In this document: positions 58,589 to 64,000 of the stretch, one piece after another
Position numbering within the stretch: the first letter of the stretch is position 1
Layout of the letters: each line of letters starts with the position of its first letter
From: Bisporella sp. PMI_857
Lineage: Eukaryota > Ascomycota > Leotiomycetes > Helotiales > Helotiaceae
Length of the DNA stretch: 64,000 nt
Assembly: GCA_021307315.1 (NCBI GenBank)
Contig: JAJSPD010000001.1
Span: forward strand, 248,001 to 312,000
Reading direction: 5' to 3'
Translations under genes and position numbers: made by a program
Notes under the pieces: model-generated
Databases searched by the model: none
Told to the model about the DNA's origin: nothing
What the model saw: the letters and a program-made list of their open reading frames with translations, nothing else

Positions 58589-59854
58589 TCAATCGCGCCA
58601 TCCCCACAGTTCCATAGTCCGTCTGATAACATACACCAACGCCAACAAAACAGGTACTTCAATCAACGGTCGCACTGTCGCCGCAAGCGCCTGATCACTA
58701 TTGACGCCATATGTTGCCACTGCAGCCGCGATCACAACCTCAAAATTGTTACTCGCGGCTGTGAAACTCTGCGCTGCAGATATCTCATACCCGAATCTCA
58801 GCTTGTGGCAGATAAGCAGGGTAAGGAAGAAGATGATGGTGAAGTAAAAGATCAGTAGGGCGGCAACGCGAAGGACGGACGTAATTTGGTGGGCTACAGC
58901 GTGGCCTGGCGAAGCGAAGAGGCCGGGGATTGTGAAGAGCAGCCCAGTGAGGGAGAGCGGTGCCGCTATCCTTAAAAATACGTTCTCGTACTATCCTGGG
59001 CGGGTGATGACCCGGAGCGAGAACCGGGTTAGGATCGTGGACCCGACTGGGATGCCGAGGAAGACGGCGACGGAGTTAGCTACCATGGAGTATTGTAAAT
59101 CGATGGTGCCTTCTGAGCGCTGATTAGTTTGATGAAGAGAATGGCATGAGGTGCGTAGAGAATCATTTGGTATTCGCCGTCGCCGCTTGCAAGACTGGTC
59201 CAGAGGAGAACTTGGCGTTGTTAACTGATAATCTGATGGAAGAAATAAATATATGTTACCATAGTTGTGCGTCAAGCGAGGCTGACGAGAATAAGGCCTT
59301 CTCTTAACTCTGGCTTGTCTGGGAGGAAGGCCGATGATAGTGTTAACTACTTGCTCGTCAATACTATTGCACAGAAACCGTTAGCATTGATGGAGCTTAC
59401 CGCCAGCAGAGGAGCAATAATCCAGTTCATAACGACACTGAAACCAGTTTGCACCCATATACCTCCTTTTTTGAATAGCAAGTGTAGCATCTCATATTTG
59501 ACCTTACATTGAATCAGGTACATCATGACGAGTAAGCCGATGGCTGTACGGCCATTAACTGCTTAGTATTTTCTGGTCGATATTAAAATGGCCATCGCCA
59601 TCTTTGCCTATGGGTATAGGAACTCTAACAAATTTGCCCTTTTGTAATGCGGGTCCGGTGTTGGGAAAAAAGTTCCCAAGGATGATACCGACTGCCAAAG
59701 CCAGAAATATATATAGTGCGAGGTAGCGGTCCAGCCAGCCTAGGTCCTTGAACCCCGAAGTCTCAGTGTTGCCTTGGGTATTTTCAAGAGAGCCCCGTTA
59801 CTTTACACCCCCGATATAAGGAGATATTGCTAGAGCCTTTTTAGCTTCTTCCAT
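58589..59854 (-). pseudogene. ACR3: ACR3-family arsenite exporter pseudogene
   Basis: Minus-strand remains of an ACR3 arsenite/H+ antiporter of the plasma membrane. From ATG 59854 the frame reads MEEAKKALAISPYIGGVK, TAA (59798-59800), RGSLENTQGNTETSG, then the family start FKDLGWLDRYLALYIFLALAVGIILGNFFPNTGPALQKGKFV. After PIPI the frame is lost; later pieces are FSVVMNWIIAPLL, FLPDKPELREGLILVSLA-stop, ANSVAVFLGIPVGSTILTRFSLR, a TAG at 58991-58993 just before YENVFLR, and an intact C-terminal third (FTAASNNFEVVIAAAVATYG, LIEVPVLLALVYVI) to TGA at 58589. At least four breaks are present, so no working transporter is made. Several stops fit C-to-T or G-to-A change. No other arsenic gene is adjacent. 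Confidence 0.85.
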
Positions 59855-60527
59855 CTTGTTCGCTAGTATGGTGAGAATTGGCGGTCAGATCTGAGCGTTT
59901 ACTCTCGACAAAGGATTAATAGATGACTCGTAGCTAAAGACATTGAGTTCAAACTCAGGAGCTTGCATATAACTTATACGTATACATAGTCAGGCGGCAC
60001 CTATGATAGATAGAATCAAAACCCTAGTGCTCTGAAAATGGAGAGATTAAATCAACCAATCAGCCAAAAGGAGGATGTCACTGAGCGAGAACGCCGCTGG
60101 GTGATCAAGGTATGTTTCAACCGTGGCAAGATGAATTCCGTCTGATAAATAAGGCTATCAATGTAAAAGAATACTCTTTTTTACTTTTATAATCGAAGAC
60201 TTTGAAGTTGATTATCGGCCATATAAACATCCCGAGCCCTGGCTGGGTGATGCAATAGGTAGGACAGCAATCAAAGCCTAAGTTCGGAAAAGTCGCCAAT
60301 TTGTTTTCTCTCGAAACTGCCTTGGTAACTCTAAGTTGATCACATGTTGTACATCCATCTCATCTTACCATGTTCATCCCATATGTGGAGAGGAGAGGCG
60401 AAATTGGAGTGCCTTGGCATATACTCATGCTGCATCCCCAAACTGGCCAGAGATCTGCAAATTCTCATCTTGATCTGGAAATGCTTCGCAGTTTCTGTTC
60501 CTAAAGCTCGAAGTGAGCAAGAATGCA
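59855..60527. other. Region between ACR3 relic and inverted-repeat element
   Basis: A coding-like first-exon fragment lies at 60038-60109 (MERLNQPISQKEDVTERERRWVIK, then donor GTATGT). A possible following piece around 60193-60280 reads YRPYKHPEPWLGDAIG, but the phases do not join cleanly. It may be the start of a lost gene. Otherwise nothing supported. Confidence 0.3.
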
Positions 60528-60779
60528 GGAGAGTGATACACGACCTCCCCCCCCTTGTCTTTCTCCAGTTTTCTTATGATTTTGCAAAGTGTCATGTGAT
60601 CTTTTTTTTTTTAAAGTTGCAATTTCAACTGCTAAGTAAATAAAGTCAAGGGTTAGGGTTAGTTTCGGGGGGTTTGGGGGGTGTCTGACCCCCCATATTA
60701 GAGTATATTGTAGCAAAAAGTTGAAGTTGAAGTTGAAATTGAAAAAAGACAAGGGGGGGGAGGTCGTGTATCAATCACC
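60528..60779. mobile_element. 252-bp non-autonomous DNA transposon (MITE) with 8-bp target duplication
   Basis: Terminal inverted repeats of 35 bp at 60528-60562 and 60745-60779 agree at 33 of 35 positions (left starts GGAGAGTGATACACGACC; the right, reversed, starts GGTGATTGATACACGACC, both followed by eight Cs and TTGTCTTT). Exact 8-bp direct repeats AGAATGCA flank it at 60520-60527 and 60780-60787. There is no coding frame for a transposase. An 8-bp duplication suits hAT-type elements (P and Merlin types are also possible). The interior holds TTAGGG repeats, G-runs and a short G6/C6 hairpin. Confidence 0.88.
60650..60694. repeat. Telomere-like repeats and G-rich hairpin inside the MITE
   Basis: GGGTTAGGGTTAG at about 60649-60662 is followed by two G6 runs and a hairpin, GGGGGG (60676-60681), loop TGTCTGA, CCCCCC (60689-60694). 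The four G-runs could form a G-quadruplex. Confidence 0.6.
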
Positions 60780-61036
60780 AGAATGCACGATGTGCAACAA
60801 ATATATCATCCTTGTGAAAATAGCCAATGATCAGCAAGGCACGAAATATCCACTCTCGCCTATTTATGGATAGCTTGGCGCATCCCAACATCAAGTTCAT
60901 CTCTGTCAACATCATCATTCATACTCTGATTTGCGTCGACAGGAAAATTCCATTTGTTTTACGACTTGTATTGTGACTGAGGGCATGCTTGGGCGCTGAA
61001 CGAAAGCTTGGAAGTGGAGAGGGAATAAGGGGAATT
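60780..61036. promoter_or_regulatory. Upstream region of the acid phosphatase
   Basis: 257 bp between the transposon and the start codon; it includes a TATA-like TATTTATG at about 60861. The MITE therefore sits close enough to affect this promoter. Confidence 0.4.
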
Positions 61037-63015
61037 ATGGCGGCCTCATCAGAGCGAGAGTCGTGGCGGTACAAGAGCTTAGAGGATTCAACTCAGCATG
61101 AGAACAAACCACTTCCAAGTTTACCTCTCAAGACACGAGGATGGCAAGTCTTGATGAAGACAGTACTTGTAGTGGTCACTGGAATCGTCTTATATGGCTC
61201 ATATTCGATCCTCTCCAACCGCGTCATGCTTATCACTTCAGCGCGCTTGTCCATGCGCCCAGCCATTGCAGGCTGCTCGCATGAGACCAAGAAAGTACCG
61301 CAGTATTTCCAGACTTCTCCTGAACTCTGGGCTGGACCGACGGCTACAGGCCGCGCCCCATTTTTGGCTCAGACGAACCCAGTCTCATTTGAGCCGACGG
61401 CAACGTTTGTGCCGAATAACCCTTTGGAGACGGCTATCCCTATTATCGGACAGAGTCAGAACCAGAGTATTTTCCATCTCATGGGACATTTGTCACCGTA
61501 TTTCTCCAATCCAGATGGGTTTGGGTAAGTCATGTGAGCTCTCACTGTTGCCGATTACCCATGCTGATAATATTCTTTCAAAGTGTTGCTGAGTATCCAT
61601 TGCCGCCTGGAGCCAATATCTCCCAGGTCCAAGTAAGCTAGTCTAACCAAGCCTTGCGACATAGCTAATATTTTGAAGATGTTATCACGGCATGGCTCAA
61701 GATATCCGACGACTAACAGCAATGTTCAATTCCTTGGTGACAAGTTGGCCAAGAATGCCGGAAAGTTTAAAGCAACTGGCGTTCTATCTTTCTTGAATGA
61801 GTGGAAATATGAGCTTGGTGCAGAAATTCTTGTCCCTCGTGGAAGGCAAGAGCTGTTCGAAAGCGGAGTTTTACACTATTATCAGTATGCTCAGCTATAT
61901 AACCCCAATAGCAAGATTATTGTCCGAACAACAACTCAAGATCGCATGTTAAAGGTCAGCTTTCTGAACTTGATGTTAAGTATCGTACTAACATATTGAA
62001 GAGCTCGGAATACTTTATGGCCGGATTTTTTGGTCTTGAGTGGACAAACAATGCTACAATTGAAGTCATTATTGAAGGGGAGGGCTTCAATAACTCTCTT
62101 GCAGGCTATGATAACTGTAAGAATGCTAACAATTTCCGCAATCTCGGCGGAAGAAATGCCACCGACGAATGGGTGAGTATATATCTGAAAAACGCGACTG
62201 AACGCCTCAAACCTTTGATTGAGGGATTGGATTGGACAATTGAGGATACTTATGCCGCGCAGACGATGTGCCCTTACGAAACGGTATGATAATGTGCTAT
62301 TGCTTTTGCGTTTCTGCTAATTTGAACGAAGGTTGCCTATGGATACAGTGCGTTCTGTAACCTCTTCACTTACGATGAATTTGTAGGGTTCGAATACGCA
62401 CAAGATCTTTCCTTTGCGGGTGGTTTTGCATTTCAAAGCCCCACAGGAAGATCTGTGGGCATAGGCTATGTTCAGGAAATCGTGGCCAGACTTGAGAACC
62501 ACACTTTGGGATACTCAGGGTCCCAGATCAACACGACATTAGATAACAATACCGTCACATTTCCGCTTAACCAGAGTTTATACTTTGATTTTAGCCATGA
62601 CACAAACATCATGTCCATCCTAACAGCTTTTGGATTCAAGCAGTTCAACGAATTCTTGCCTAGCACAAGACACCCTGGGGCTCACAATCTTACAGTTTCC
62701 CACCTTGAGCCATTCGGCTGCAGGCTTGATATCGAAATAATTAAGACCCCAAAACCTCTTCTTCCAAACCGCACATACGGAGAAGGAAATATTACGACAT
62801 ATGTGCATTTTATTTTGAACCAGAGAACCCTTCCTCTTGGGTTCAGTTTCCGAGAATGCGGTGCGGATAGATTGGATGGATGGTGTGAACTCGACAAATT
62901 CCTGGAGGTGCAAAAGAAGTCCACAGCACTGGCCAATTACGACTATTCCTGCAATGGAGACTATGAGGTGGCGCCTTATGGCGAGATAATCGATGGGGCA
63001 CCGATTATCAAATAG
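61037..63015 (+). CDS. Histidine acid phosphatase (phytase-like), membrane-anchored
   Basis: Five exons: 61037-61524, 61584-61632, 61679-61954, 62002-62283, 62332-63015 (592 aa). The cytosolic N-terminus (SLEDSTQHENKPLPSLPLK) is followed by one membrane segment (MKTVLVVVTGIVLYGSYSI) and a large lumenal/extracellular domain, a type II layout. The catalytic motif MLSRHGSRYPT is at about residues 180-190 and the proton donor is in FDFSHDTNIMSIL. Paired cysteines and many N-x-S/T sites (NISQ, NATI, NATD, NHTL, NTTL, NRTY) fit a secreted-domain enzyme. It removes phosphate from phytate or other phosphomonoesters. Many fungal phytases have a cleavable signal; this one appears anchored. The frame is open upstream of the ATG to 60989 but without another ATG. 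Confidence 0.93.
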
Positions 63016-64000
63016 AAAGTGCTTTAAGGAACCAGGCGCAACGTATATACATGTAAAATTAGGCGTATTAGAGATGAAATCGCGGCTTTGTAAACTTGTT
63101 AATAATAGATCATATAATTGAGACGCATTGGCCACGTTCTATGATAGTAGGATTATGTTCTGACATTTTGAAGCTTGATTCAACATATATACCTTTAGAG
63201 AAATGCAATCCCAGTTAAACTTTGGTAAAGAGGCCGGGCTTAGATACCAACGAGATTGTATAATCACAACCTGATGCGCCTAGTAGTACACATAAATAAC
63301 AAGCGCATGGATGTTTGCATAGGTATTTACGTTGGTGTTGCGAGGCTCAGTGATGGTAGTCCCTGAACGCGCCAATACGATGCGTCGGAGATCAACAAAG
63401 GGGAGGCGGAGGGCTTTGAACCAACCTTTTCTAACTCCCCACCGTATGAAGTTACGAGTAGCTATTATGGTGTTTCATGTTTTTTCTAAACCAGATTCAA
63501 AGTCATAACAGGCTGAATCTTGCGAGAAAGCTCGTAAGACGGGTCAATCAAAAAAAAAATTAAAAAAAAATAAGCTCATAGCCTGGTGTTACAATATGGA
63601 ATGCAATACAATTGGAGGAAGGGCGAGACGGTCGAGCCATACTGTGCCCTGCCCTCAGCCCCCCTTACTCAATTAACACCGAACGTATATCGATCATACG
63701 TACTTGCATACAGTACCACACTTGTAAAACTCCCTGCCCCCACAAACCTGCAATGAATCGGACATGCGAAACATGTGGAGTGAGTGGTCTGAGGGGACAT
63801 TGATCCATAAAAAGTAAGCTGACGAAAAGGCTCAGCGCACTCCAAACTCTGCGCTTTCTAGGCAGACTATGGCGTGTAACGGCCAAATGAAAAAGGTATC
63901 ATCACCTGTTGTTGCAGAAGCCATTAATATATCTAAAGTATTGAAATACTATACTGAGGTGTGGAGGTAAAATGATGCTTTTGAATTTAACCTGGGTCTG
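63016..64000. other. 3' flank and distal region
   Basis: No supported gene. Contains two A-runs (63549-63570) and AT-rich DNA; the next gene is not within the window. Confidence 0.5.

Noticed and set aside
60344..60643. 99-codon plus-strand frame
   Set aside because: It runs into the inverted-repeat transposon, so its 3' half is transposon DNA; no family.
62620..63135. 171-codon minus-strand frame
   Set aside because: Antisense to the last exon of the acid phosphatase; a shadow.

Overview
This window is nuclear DNA of a filamentous ascomycete (Pezizomycotina). The evidence is short introns (mostly 45-100 bp) with GT-AG ends and CTAAC/CTGAC branch points, and fungal-specific families such as Tvp23, Mph1, a DUF2417 membrane hydrolase and a SAM-HMG protein. 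The general look of the proteins suggests a leotiomycete-like fungus, but that is inference. There is no prokaryotic, CRISPR or rRNA content, and I found no convincing tRNA.

Layout. 1-10.7 kb is dense housekeeping DNA: a DUF2417/alpha-beta hydrolase (cut by the window edge), replication factor C subunit 2, tRNA-dihydrouridine synthase Dus2/Smm1 divergent from inorganic pyrophosphatase, and mitoribosomal mL53 divergent from the SNARE Sec20. 10.7-16.9 kb is sparse and holds a medium-chain alcohol dehydrogenase split into 11 exons. 16.9-27.8 kb carries a SWIM-like protein, the Mph1/FANCM-type helicase, Tvp23 divergent from a CitE/CLYBL-like lyase, and a long disordered protein. 30.7-37.8 kb carries a glycine-rich RRM protein, a ChaC-type gamma-glutamylcyclotransferase divergent from a penta-EF-hand protein, and an FAD-linked oxidase. 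37.8-42.7 kb is an accessory stretch with small secreted-type reading frames, several of them broken. 42.7-63 kb carries a C2H2/RING-like protein, a degenerate metallo-beta-lactamase-fold protein, a small six-exon gene, a SAM-HMG protein, methylthioribose-1-phosphate isomerase, an ACR3 arsenite-exporter pseudogene, a 252-bp inverted-repeat transposon and a membrane-anchored histidine acid phosphatase.

The genes do not form one pathway or a biosynthetic cluster. DNA replication and repair (RFC2, Mph1) and ER-Golgi traffic (Sec20, Tvp23) each appear twice, which looks like ordinary gene order. The notable signals are structural: three introns with GCAAGT (GC-AG) donors, coding exons as short as 5, 10 and 12 bp, a pyrophosphatase with a possible second upstream start giving a mitochondrial form, a MITE with perfect 8-bp target duplications, and several gene relics whose stops fit C-to-T (RIP-like) mutation. 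I did not find a clearly new biological system. The exon models below were built by hand from splice signals, reading phase and family conservation; totals were checked for reading frame but not against transcripts.
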